A model generated the notes under the pieces. That model was not told the origin of the DNA. It saw only the letters and a list, made by a program, of their open reading frames with translations, and ran no database searches. A stretch of DNA of 64,000 nt from Siphonodentalium dalli (Eukaryota > Mollusca > Scaphopoda > Gadilida > Siphonodentaliidae): assembly GCA_032622095.1 (NCBI GenBank), contig CP136066.1:229778961-229842960 (forward strand), given 5' to 3'. This document shows, one piece after another, positions 48,160-58,520 of the stretch. A program made the position numbers and the translations under genes. The stretch's first letter is position 1, and every line of letters starts with the position of its first letter.

Positions 48160-48332
48160 AATACAGGAGCTGGCGTTGCCGATACAAACTGTGTAGGTGT
48201 GATCTGGACGCTGCACTGTGCTTAGATAGACAAAAAATTCACCTGGTTAAGAACGCTGTAGACAACATAGCAAAGACAGTTTCAAAGACGGCAAACTCTG
48301 TGGCCCAGCAGGTCTGGGACTGGTTAGGGTGA
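48160..48332 (+). CDS. Secreted phospholipase A2, last coding exon
   Basis: After a TATTGCAG acceptor, the frame reads from a phase-1 split codon to TGA at 48330-48332 (56 whole codons). CRYKLCRCDLDAALCL is the second sPLA2 signature (C.CD..AA.C), giving the catalytic-dyad Asp. The C-terminal ~30 residues (HLVKNAVDNIAKTVSKTANS, then VAQQVWDWLG) form a predicted amphipathic helix, with hydrophobic residues spaced three to four apart and lysines between. I do not recall such a tail in vertebrate group I enzymes, which end soon after this signature. It might aid membrane contact, which is only inference. The phase matches the 39907 exon exactly, so the two belong to one gene unless an unseen exon lies between them. 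Confidence 0.8.
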
Positions 48333-48429
48333 TGTCTGGTGCTGTATATATAATGGATGATAACGTGGTTAGCAACTACGCCTTTAGTAAGCTAATCGCG
48401 GACACAGGCCCCTGGGGAAAAAAGCAGAT

Positions 48430-48715
48430 ATACCAATATATACTATACAAATTACTGTTATAGTATATACTGATATCTGGTATTTTCCCACAGGGGCATA
48501 TCACTGTTATAGTATATACTTATATCTGGTATTTTCCCCGAGGGGTCTGTCACTGTTATAGTATATACTAATATATTGTATTTCCCCCAGTGGCCTGTCA
48601 CTGTTATATTATATAATGGTATCTGGTATTTTCCCCCCAGGGGCCTGTCACTGTTATAGTATATACTAGTATCTGTTATTTTTCCCTCAGTGGCCTGTGT
48701 TCGCGGCTCGTCATC
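48430..48715 (+). repeat. ~56-bp tandem repeat, five units
   Basis: Units of 'actgttatagtatatact' + '(a/t)tatctggtattttcccc' + 'aggggcctgtc'. It starts about 100 bp after the PLA2 stop codon. Confidence 0.9.
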
Positions 48716-48734
48716 GTACATTTATATCGGGCCA

Positions 48735-49135
48735 AGCCTGAGTTTAGTGTGCCTGTCATTTTCAGAATGAGGTCTGCAGAGGGTGAATTTAGTGACGCGA
48801 TCCCGAGTAATTGGCTAGCATCACTAAATTCACCCTCTGTAGGCCTCATCTTCTCTGACAGTTTCTTAATTATCAATACATAGATTCTATTTTTTTAGTT
48901 TAGTTTCTCTATATCCACAAATTGGCAGAGGACACATTGCATAATTGAGGTTCCCAATGGGTGTACATGACAATATTCACCATTTGGAAATGTCTCCCAC
49001 AGCAAATGAGGCCATGCATAATGAGTTCCACAGAGGGTGAGTTTGGTGATGCTATACCGCTGTGTGGGATAGCTAGCATCACTAAATTCACCCTCTGGGG
49101 ATCTCATTTTGCAAATGTCAGGCACACTAAACTCA
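48735..49135. repeat. Pair of related hairpins inside a larger inverted repeat
   Basis: Hairpin 1 (48771-48851) and hairpin 2 (49017-49110) share the arm 'agagggtgaatttagtgat' and its complement. Outside them 'gagtttagtgtgcctgtcat' (about 48742) pairs with 'tgtcaggcacactaaactc' (about 49115-49133), so the whole region can fold back on itself. Confidence 0.85.
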
Positions 49136-49169
49136 TGCTTCTATCGGGCCAAAAATGACGGGAATGAGA

Positions 49170-50240
49170 TTACTGAACTAGGCACCGCATGGCTATCGAG
49201 TGCAGTTAGCTTTTCGCTTCGCCTAATTTACAACGATATGCACAATTATCAAATTATAGTTGACCGCAGGTTTCATAGATGATTGCTGGTTATAATACAC
49301 CAAATACAAATTAGTAGAGTGATTTCCCCTGGGACCCCGAGCTAGAATCAGCATAACAAAAACAAATCATGGCAACTAAATATATAGATGAAAAGTGCAC
49401 GAAAAAATGCAAAACGTGTTTCCCGCCGAGAAACTTCAAACTTGTGTCTAAAAAGGCTTTCTTCAATTTTTGATACTCGTGCAGGGTCAAATCTTTCCTG
49501 CGAGAATACAGCGGGATTTCTTAACATTGAGGCATATGCAAATCATTTGGTGTATTGTAACCTGCTGTATGATAAAACACACCCCTTTGACTGAATGTCT
49601 GTATATTTATAAGAAAGTTTTGGTATAAACTGAAGAAATGGAAACCTTACTGGTTAAAGATAGGGATGACTTGATTGGATTAATTTATTGTTTAGCCTCC
49701 GCGGTGCTGTTAAAATAATCACACCCGTTAAAACCAACATATACAAAAAGAATATCCAAATACAGACATATTGTGATCTTATACCAATCATAAATATCAC
49801 ATAAATAACATGGTATCGTCAAGATCGTACACAGGGTTAGTAAACAAAGGGATATGTTATGTTACAGTACGTAAATAGTGTGCGATAAGAAAATCACTCA
49901 ACACCGTGCATATCCCATTAAGTGAACTCTTTGGTTTAAACTGTACCATGGTGTTTATAACATACCTTACAGCGTTCGCTAAACCTCGACACTCAAATTT
50001 TTTATGTTGAATGGGTCACAGTGAATCAAACTTTCAAAAAAAATCACAACGGAGTTGAGTGTTTTTGCTTGTGCGCTATATATAAACAAACGCTCAGCTG
50101 GCACATGTGCATGCATGTGTGTTTAGTGGATAATATCGTATTCATACTATACCATTTTTTTTGAGGAATTGTTTTAATAATTTTTCACTTTTATTTCTTA
50201 ATTATAACCTACAACCAAGGCCATCCATGCCTTTAATGCA
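49170..50240. other. No gene recognised
   Basis: One 68-codon frame (49388-49594, +) has no recognisable motif and is not called. Confidence 0.4.
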
Positions 50241-50249
50241 GTTAGGGAT

Positions 50250-50925
50250 TCGCGGTTTGTTAGAATGTGCACACAACTTGGTGACGTAGTATCCTGATGG
50301 TAATCGTATGAGTGTTTGTTTGCGAAACAGCTCGACCGAAGAAATTGAAATACTGTCTGTCATTGTGTTTTGGGCTCCACGGTTTGTTATAATGTGCACA
50401 TACCTTGGTGACGTAGTATACTTATTGTACATGTAATCCGATGAGTGTCCGCTAACCGTTAGTTTGCGAAACGGCTCGACCGAAGAAATTGAAACCCTGT
50501 CCGTCATTGTGTTTTGGGCTTCACTGTTTGTTAGAATGTACACACAACTTGGTGACGTAGTATTCTGATGGTAATCATGAGTGTCTGCTAACCGTTAGTT
50601 TGCGAAACAGCTCGACCGAAGAAATTGACACCCTGTCCGTCATTGTGTTTTGGATTTCACGGTTTGTTACAATGTGCACACACCTTGGTGACGTAGTATT
50701 CTGACAATATTTTGGGCTTCACGGTTTGTTATAATGTGCACACATCTTGGTGACGTAATATCCTGATGGTAATCATGAGTGTCTGCTAACCGTTAGTTTG
50801 CGAAACAGCTCGACCGAAGAAATTGAAACCTCTCCGTCATTGTGGTTAGTTTTCACGGTTATTTAGAATGTGCGCATGCCTTGGTGACGTAGTAATGTGC
50901 GCATGCCTTGGTGACGTATATCGGG
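50250..50925. repeat. Tandem repeat with variable period (61-152 bp)
   Basis: 'gtttgttagaatgtgcacac' and 'cttggtgacgtagtatt' recur at about 50254, 50374, 50526, 50662, 50723 and 50859, with 'gcgaaacagctcgaccgaag' in most units. The missing inner part makes one unit 61 bp. Confidence 0.9.
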
Positions 50926-52075
50926 GACATGACAGTCTGCGGGATGGGATGGAATATGGAATAGAACGGCAGTCTGCGGAACAGAATTTCAAATTGGGTG
51001 GAACAGCCGATATCGCGAGGAATACAGCACGTAGAGGGCTCCCTTTTGTGTCTACCGAAAGGCCGATATTCGCGCTAGCCACACATATTAACAACGCCAC
51101 TGACCGGGTAAAAATGCATTTCTACAGCTGTTCCACGCTGTTCCACGGCCTTGATTTCGACAATTTTATGTTAGGTCAGTTGTCGACCGAATAATGCGAC
51201 TTCTGGTGTCCGGTCAGTTGCGGGGTTAATATGTGTGGCTAGGGCGAATATTGTGACAGAGCTGGAGGACTTCTTCCCGTTGTGTGTGTTACGATGGCCG
51301 TGGTCTTTCACAAATTAGTCGAGTTGTTTGAGTTGATCTTTTATTCTCACAAGAAATATTTAGTAATAGCTTTCTTTCAGAATTACACTGAGCCAGTGGA
51401 ACAGCACCTTTAGTAGCAGACTATAAGAATGGAGTTTCAGGACTGCCTGGCTAAAAATCCCGACCGAGCATATATACAAAAAGGGGTTGGGACTTAACTG
51501 ACCAATCATAAGTCCCCTCATTATAATACATTTTAGACATACCAGTTCCAATCATCCTGTGTCAGAGTTGGCACAAAACCTGTCAAAATAGTCATCTATC
51601 TTGGCAGGATAGTTCGAACAAGGTACTTTATGTCAACTTTTCGTGTAATAAGATAATGTACCCAGGTGGATGGTGTTGTTCCTGTCATTCTCACATTAAT
51701 CCATGACCTCTATATATTAAAATTCTAACTATTGGCCATGAGAATGTGGCTTCAGCAGAATTCTGACGCCACGGTTCCACTGTACTTGGCTGGTGCTGTC
51801 GTACTCTCGTTTTATGCTGGGAAATAATTCCTAGAAATATGCAAACCAAATTTCACCTTATTTTTCAAACTACCAGCTTTCTTATCGAATGATCGAGGAT
51901 TTAAGTTTGGTAGACATCATTCTGTTACAAATATACGCCTTTCGCTACACCACAAAAGGAGCCCTCTACGTGCTGAATTCCTCCAGATATCGGCCGTTCT
52001 AAACAATTTTAAATTCTGTTCCGCAGATTGTCGTTCTATTCCATATCCCATCCCGCAGATTGTCATGTCCAGTAT
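50919..52075. mobile_element. ~1.16-kb element with ~150-bp inverted ends
   Basis: The left arm 'ggggacatgacagtctgcgg...tggaatatggaatagaacg' (50923-51075) pairs with the right arm ending 'cccgcagattgtcatgtcc' (51925-52071). A second inner pair, 'gctagccacacatattaac' (51076) and 'gttaatatgtgtggctagg' (51225), folds within the left part. No transposase was seen. Confidence 0.75.
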
Positions 52076-52120
52076 ATTGTCCAGATTGTAATCGTATGTA
52101 AATAATTCGTTCTTGTTTAA

Positions 52121-52503
52121 CCCTTTACCCAACAAACCGGCCAAAACCGGCCAAATAAAGCTTCAACAGCCTAAAATATCTTCGGTCTGTCTCAACAGAA
52201 CCATACACATATGGATATCATTGGAACCGGCTCCTTGACCACATTGTGATAGTTACAGTTATGCCCTGTGCCAATGCATTCTCTTATATATGCGAGTCGA
52301 CCATAGGTCGCCTCGCATATATAAGAGAATGCATTGGCCTAAAAAAAAACTTTTTTTTACTATTTTTTCTTACATTCTTTAACAATTTTATAATTTTTAA
52401 TGTGTTAAGCCAATGCATTCTCTTATATATGCGAGGCGACCTATGGTCGACTCGCATATATAAGAGAATGCATTGGCACAGGGCCGTTCTGTTGGGTAAA
52501 GGG
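52121..52503 (+). mobile_element. TTAA-flanked miniature element, copy 4
   Basis: Left TTAA at 52117-52120; right flank TTAC (52504-52507). Same orientation as copy 1. Both hairpins complete. Confidence 0.85.
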
Positions 52504-52797
52504 TTACTCTACAATTGAAGCGTTTTGGGTAATATATCAGTTATCTTTTTATTTCTGCATGTTATGTTATATTGTGACGTACACAATTTGTTTGTTTTGT
52601 TTTAAAATTCCATGAAGATTAACATGTGAAATGGTGTATACTTGTATTTCAATACCCCAACAAACCCAACAGGGGGGGGGGCAGAATCTGAAAATGTAGA
52701 TAAAGTATGTCATCGGATTAAAAACGACAACATCCTTTTTCACCTTGGATGAACGAAGTTTGTACGCGTTTGGTGTAAACAATATTGTATTCTAGTT

Positions 52798-53575
52798 CAC
52801 ACTAAATCTAGTTGGATGAACGTTGTATACAACTCGTTGGGTGCAAATTTGTTGTGTACTTATTATCCAACAGTTTAGTACGATGTACCCAAATGATTTC
52901 GTGAACTGTCTTATGTGTTATTACTTTCATACCACGTTGGATAAAACCGCTACGTGACCGGGTCATCCAATAGCAGCGCGTTTCCGTTGCGGGCGAGCAT
53001 GTGAGTTTTTGGCTCCAAATATTTAAAAACAAGATGGACGAATGCGTGAAAACTCCCGAGCGACTGGAAAATGGGGCAAGACGTCGTGGATTGCTTTGCC
53101 GGTATAGTATGCCTTTGTTATAGTTATTCTTTGTACGATACACTGATTATATAGGCTTTATGCATTGAGTATATATATATATATTTGCCAAAATTTGAAG
53201 TTTACAAATTTACACAACCGCTGACGGCACTAATTTGACTAAAGTAGTACACCCATACACTCAACACATAAAGTCTACAATAATCATTGTATCGTACAAA
53301 GGATAATTATAACAAAGGTATACTATACCGGCAAAGCTATCCACGACGTCTTGTCCCATTTTACTTTCCAATCAACGTTGGGTAAACTTTCCAATCAACA
53401 AATGTTACCCAACTCTACCCAACACCCAACGTGCAATTAACGTTCATTGGGTGTTGTGTGAAATTGTATCCAACAAAATTGTCATGCCACTTTTCACGCA
53501 ACGTAGATATGTGCCGAGGGCATACAACGGTTGATTGACTGTTCGATAACTTCTTATCCAACTAGATTTAGTGTG
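52798..53575. mobile_element. 778-bp foldback element
   Basis: Perfect 20-bp ends: 'cacactaaatctagttggat' at 52798 and its complement ending at 53575. An inner arm pair 'gacgtcgtgga...ctttgccggtatagta' (about 53080-53120) and complement (about 53318-53355) flanks an AT-rich centre. The left arm includes 'atccaatagcagcgcg' and a short ATG frame (see findings). Confidence 0.85.
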
Positions 53576-53764
53576 TATACATGAATATATAATAATTACA
53601 TAACATTTTCGTTGTGTGCGTGTGTGTGACTGAGCTTTTCAATTGTGAGATGGAGGATCTGACAAAAAGCAAGGTGATTTTTTAAAGTCATCTCCTCAGT
53701 TTGTTACTTCTGAATCGGAAATTATTTCATTATGGTTATATGTCGATTATTATATAACACATGA

Positions 53765-53935
53765 TCACTATGGGCGTTATGGCTTATTAGGGCGTTATGG
53801 CTTATTAACGGCCTGGCTGGAATGATTAACAGCACAATGGCATATTAGCTGCCAGAGACGAAGTCGAGGGCCGCTAATAGGCCCGATGGCTGTTAATAAT
53901 TCCAGTGACCGCTAATAAACCATAATGCCCGATAT
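53765..53935. repeat. Imperfect palindromic element, ~165 bp
   Basis: 'gggcgttatggcttatta' and 'ggctggaatgattaacagc' pair imperfectly with 'ctgttaataattccag' and 'aataaaccataatgccc' around a centre near 'gacgaagtcga'. Confidence 0.75.
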
Positions 53936-54261
53936 GATCATGTTATTACTATTATTACCACAGATGTGGACAATTGATCCAATGCCAGTGGAATAATGAG
54001 GTAGATTAAGAGAGGTATATTTCCAAGAACATTTTAATTTAATATAATATGAACACTAACTAAATTAAACGTTAAGAGTACACGTATGTTACCAATCATG
54101 TGTAGTGCATGCGACTTGTGCTATGGTGAAATGTGGCCCCGGCCATTTACACTTTGTGCAAATTTATTATGGATGTACATTCAGAGAGAAGGTGACGGAG
54201 AGCGCATAACAATTTCTTGGGAATTTTCATTAAGATAGTGAACGGTTTCCGATCGTCTCTA

Positions 54262-55347
54262 AAACCCCTGTCACACTCAGGCCGGCGCTTGCAATGCGAT
54301 GTAAACGTACCAAAATATGAGTAACGCGCAGGAGGAGCGCCGAAAACTGTCCAAAATTGTCAAACTTTTAAAACAAAGTATGCTCCTATTGCGTTCCTAC
54401 TTTGTCAAGTCTCACGCTCTTATTGCGTTCAAGTCGCTATCATTGTGATGCTAGTACGTTCTCAATACGTTTGCGAAACGCTCTCTGCGCGGGCGCGGAG
54501 AGTATACATTAGCGTCTCCTGCGTTCTCCAGTCAGTCAGTTTTTAGTTTGTGGGGAATATACCCAACAATCCGCAATAGATTAGCTGTCCGATTAAATCA
54601 CTGTCACACTCCGCTACGATCAAGCCGGGGCTTGCATTGCGCTGTAAAATTATCAAAGCGCCGAGCAAAGCGCACTAAGGTATTCAAGAACCGATTGGTG
54701 ACGCAGTAACGTCGCAGTTGACACTGGCTATGACGGGAACGGGTCCCCGTGATCGCCTCTGATCGCCAGAGCGCCGCGTTTGTTTTGTGCATGCACAAAA
54801 CAAGCGCAGAGGTTCTGCGTTCTGACCAGGCGCAGTACCGTCGCCACGACGGCGCAACGCGAACGACATGAGCGCCCCGTTGACGTAGCACAGACGGATA
54901 CAATCTACTCGTGGTCGCAGCAAGAATTCCTCTGCAACTGCAGTAAGCTTACTACGCCTTGGTCAGAACGCCGAGACTCTGCGCTTGTTTTGTGCATGCA
55001 CAAAACAAGCGCGGCACCCTTGACAGCGCAACGCGAACGACATGAGCGCACCGTTGACGTAGCAAGGACTGATACAAGCTACTCGTGGTCACAGCAAGAA
55101 TTCATTTGCAACTGCAGTAAGCTTACTACGCCTTGGTCAGAACGCAGAGCCTCTGCGCTTGTTTTGTGCTTGCACAAAACAAGCGCGGCGCTCTGGTGCA
55201 TATGGGCGATCATGGAGACCCTCGCCCGTCGTAGCCAGTGTCCACTGCGTCACCAATCGGTTCTTGGAGACCTTAGTGCGTTTAGGTGTGCGCTTTGATA
55301 CTTTTGCAGCGCAATGCAAGCGCCGACCTGAGTGTGACAGGGGCTTT
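54262..55347. mobile_element. TIR DNA element with a related element nested inside
   Basis: The outer ends CCCCTGTCACACTCAGG (54265-54281) and complement (55327-55343) continue into 'cggcgcttgcaatgcg'. A second left end, 'cactgtcacactccg', at 54600 starts an inner ~250-bp arm that pairs with 55100-55343, so two copies share one right end. The centre holds tandem ~175-bp units each with the palindrome 'gcgcttgttttgtgcatgca' (or ttgca) and its complement. No transposase was seen; frames across the arms are artefacts. Confidence 0.8.
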
Positions 55348-55349
55348 AC

Positions 55350-57570
55350 TAATAGACATTGTTTAAAACTAAATTTAACATTTATATTGTTAATGTATTC
55401 ACATAGTGTAAAAAACGCGTGGATAAAACATGTTATTGTTGCAGCAGAACCAGAGTGTAATTACATAAAGTCATTCGATGCTCGATGGCTGGCTTATTCC
55501 GGATGTCGCGCTGTTTAAAACTGTTAATAAACTTAGTTGCTCAGTAAAACAAACTATACCAGTGTCATAACGTAGAATTAAGATTACTAAACACGAATCA
55601 TATTCGAAAACATATTCGAAAACACCAACTTATAGCATAAAAATAGAGTTTTAATGCCTTTTTGACGTCGAAATTCGTAAGCTAAAACTCGCCAGTGTTA
55701 TGTGCACAAAGAAGTGTGACGTCAACATGGGAACACAACTTTTTTTCTGATCGGGGAAAAAGACGTAAACAAGTCCACGTGTTTCTCATTTGTTTTGTTA
55801 ATGGCGACTTACGATACAAATCTACTATTTTAAAAAATTGGACATTTAGAAACGGTATTGATGACTGAGCTGTGTAATCATATAATATCATTGAGTTGTG
55901 CTAGGACTATACCTTGGACGCTGTTTTGAGAATTTTCTATGAATATTGTGAATTGTATTTTCGATTCTGGAGGTTGACGTTTCGCAATTGACAACAACAA
56001 ATTGACACTGCCAGATCATTTTGAAAGTCAGATTTATGTTTTAGAGGAATGTTTATCAACCAAGAGTCAAAACTATTTGGACAGTAATGTGCATAGAACA
56101 GTTGTCTGCAGTTTTCAACACAATCTTGGTGGAAAAAGATTCTAAAACTACGATGCAATTTGGGACAATTTTAAACAATGCTAGCAAGGAGCTGATGCTG
56201 AACTCTTAAAATGGATGATTATTTATTATAATGAATTAATATTTTTTGTAGTCATTTCGCTTATATATATTCTCCAAAATCAGTTGGACATGTGTAGGTG
56301 AATAACCGATATACAATAATAGCCTGATTTTATATTGAATATTCTCCGTAAATAATTATTCTTATTTGTTTCAAAATAAATCTGAATAGATTGGTATTGT
56401 TTGCAAGTATTGGTTGAAAGATAATTATAGAACAGTTTAGATTGATTCCCCTCTTACCAAATGCATTCTGACTGGAAGACCGGTCGGTCTATTTAAGCCC
56501 TTCCGAGCTATTATAGATCGCTCTGCGATTCGCAAAGGTCCGTTGGATGGCTCAAACGATGTTTCCTAGGAAATTCCTACCATGGCCGGTTTATACCCTT
56601 AATTTGAACCACACAGTTGATTGTTTCGTACCATATTATTTGTCATTTCACACCATATACATTTTTGTATGTTTCGTTGGTTCCCACAAATGATAATTGG
56701 TCATGCGTATGCAGGGTACCATGTGAAAACAATATTTTAATTTTGTTAACTTAATGAAAGCGAACATGTTTATTATTTAACGGTACGTGATGATGACAAC
56801 CCGACAATTACTTGTAAACATATTTCTTTTCTTTTTTTGCGAAAAAAAATTAACAAATTGAAATTGTGGCAACAAAGTAAAGGTACAGAATCCAAATTAA
56901 CGCTTGCATATTAATATTTCCTTGGCTTCGGGGGTAAACATATTTTATTCGAGTCGAGGAACCCACCCGTCGAAGCTTCGAGTGATCAGATACCGATGTT
57001 TTAAATCTATTATTTTTCACCATCGAAAATTTTTAGGTGGCCCAGTAAAAAGTCAATGAGAAGACGATATCGGACCAAATTGCGGATGAAGATGGTTAAC
57101 TCTAAAATCAAGTGGCTTTTTTGTGTCGGCTATTTGACAAACCGGCAATTTCGTTGAACAAAATGTTGATAAATAACAGGTTTTGGGCTATTGTTTACTA
57201 TTGTTGACTGGTTAGCATTATTTTTGGGCCATTAATCGATTCTGATAACCGAAGCGGCATTTAAAGAAATGTTGTTGAAATCTGATATGGGAACCATCGA
57301 ACCATCGGTTTCAGTACCTTTAATGTTATTTCAAAAAAATAATACTGTATACTCAATGGTACAAATTGTCGAAATGATACTTGTACTGGTATGAACTGTC
57401 CAGAACCCTTGTGTGAAACATCTCTATGTCAAACTTCCATGGCACGAAATGTCCAGCAACCGATTGGCTGTTCAGTACATTGCACGTCATAAATTATTTC
57501 CAAATGAAGGTAATACTAAATATTAAAGCAGCCTTTAGTGTTAATTTCAATCTTGAACTAATCGTACATG
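55350..57570. other. No gene recognised
   Basis: AT-rich. No frame longer than about 80 codons has any recognisable domain, and no repeat is obvious. Confidence 0.4.
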
Positions 57571-57579
57571 TGATGTGTT

Positions 57580-57736
57580 CACAGGGGCTTGTTGTAAAGA
57601 AAACAAGTAAAATTGAGGGTGCCACTTTATCAAACATTATAAATGCATCAATATTCTATTGATATACATGTAATGCTTTACAAACACATGTTTTTGTATA
57701 TATATATTTTACTTGTTTTCTTAACAAGCCCCTGTG
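57580..57736. mobile_element. 157-bp inverted-repeat element
   Basis: 'cacaggggcttgttgtaaag' + 'aaaacaagtaaaa' (57580-57612) pairs with 'ttttacttgttttcttaaca' + 'agcccctgtg' (57707-57736). Confidence 0.85.
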
Positions 57737-58263
57737 GCCTCAGTTTAAGTATAGGAAGCCACGACTTATCTGCGAAAGAGCTCTGGATCTCTTGTTCACT
57801 CATTGTGTGACCACGTGGCTAGATAGTCTCCCGATTGGGGAGGGGGTATAACTTGACACCTGTATATTACGACAGCACCCCATTGGAAGGAAGTTTCCTA
57901 CTGATGGCTATATCGGTCCAAATGTTTTTCGAAAATTATTAATTAGATATGACATTTTTGCCCGGTACGCTTGTTATCAAACTACATTTGTACATGTCTT
58001 TATCGTAGGTAAATGTCACTTCAATTTGCCTTAAATAGAGTAATATAGTTTTACGACGACATCCCCAATCAGAGTAATATGATTTCACGAAATCACGGAT
58101 CCGAGTAATATGGCTTTATGACATGTCGACATGCATGGGATAATTCTATTTCACTGTTAAATAATGCATAGACAATGACTTTTTTTGTGATGTCACTCAT
58201 TTGAAAGAGTTGTCAATATTACACTGTTTTTAAGAGGTAAACTAATTAATATATAGGGCAATA

Positions 58264-58398
58264 CTTGGTTGGTTTTATATTATAGGCCTGATTTGAGCCC
58301 TCGGTAACCTCATTTCAGACTTCAACCTTCGATGTCAGGCTGATGGTGATATGAGGTTAACTTAGGCTGATATCAGGCCTGATATCAAACCAACCAAG
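58264..58398. mobile_element. 135-bp palindromic element P, copy 1
   Basis: 'cttggttggttt' and 'aaaccaaccaag' ends with pairing through 'ataggcctgat' and 'atcaggcctgat'. A second copy is at 60436-60571. Confidence 0.85.
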
Positions 58399-58424
58399 AA
58401 ATGTCCTCTAAATAATATATAACT

Positions 58425-58515
58425 AGCAGGGTGACCAGTTGTTGCCCAGGTTAATGCGGTGTGGAATTGTTTTGCCCCTCCCACTTTTTCCCTGACCTCA
58501 ATACCATCACTGTAG
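58425..58515 (+). repeat. Dispersed repeat R3
   Basis: 'actagcagggtgaccagttg' + 'ttgcccaggttaa' and 'ttgcccctcccactt' match 61270-61345. Confidence 0.65.
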
Positions 58516-58520
58516 ACATT

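Noticed and set aside
49388-49594. 68-codon + strand frame with a basic N-terminus
   Set aside because: No motif, no splice context and within expected chance length.
54604-55518. Cys/Arg-rich frames of up to 172 codons
   Set aside because: They span the inverted arms and tandem units of a DNA element and occur on both strands.
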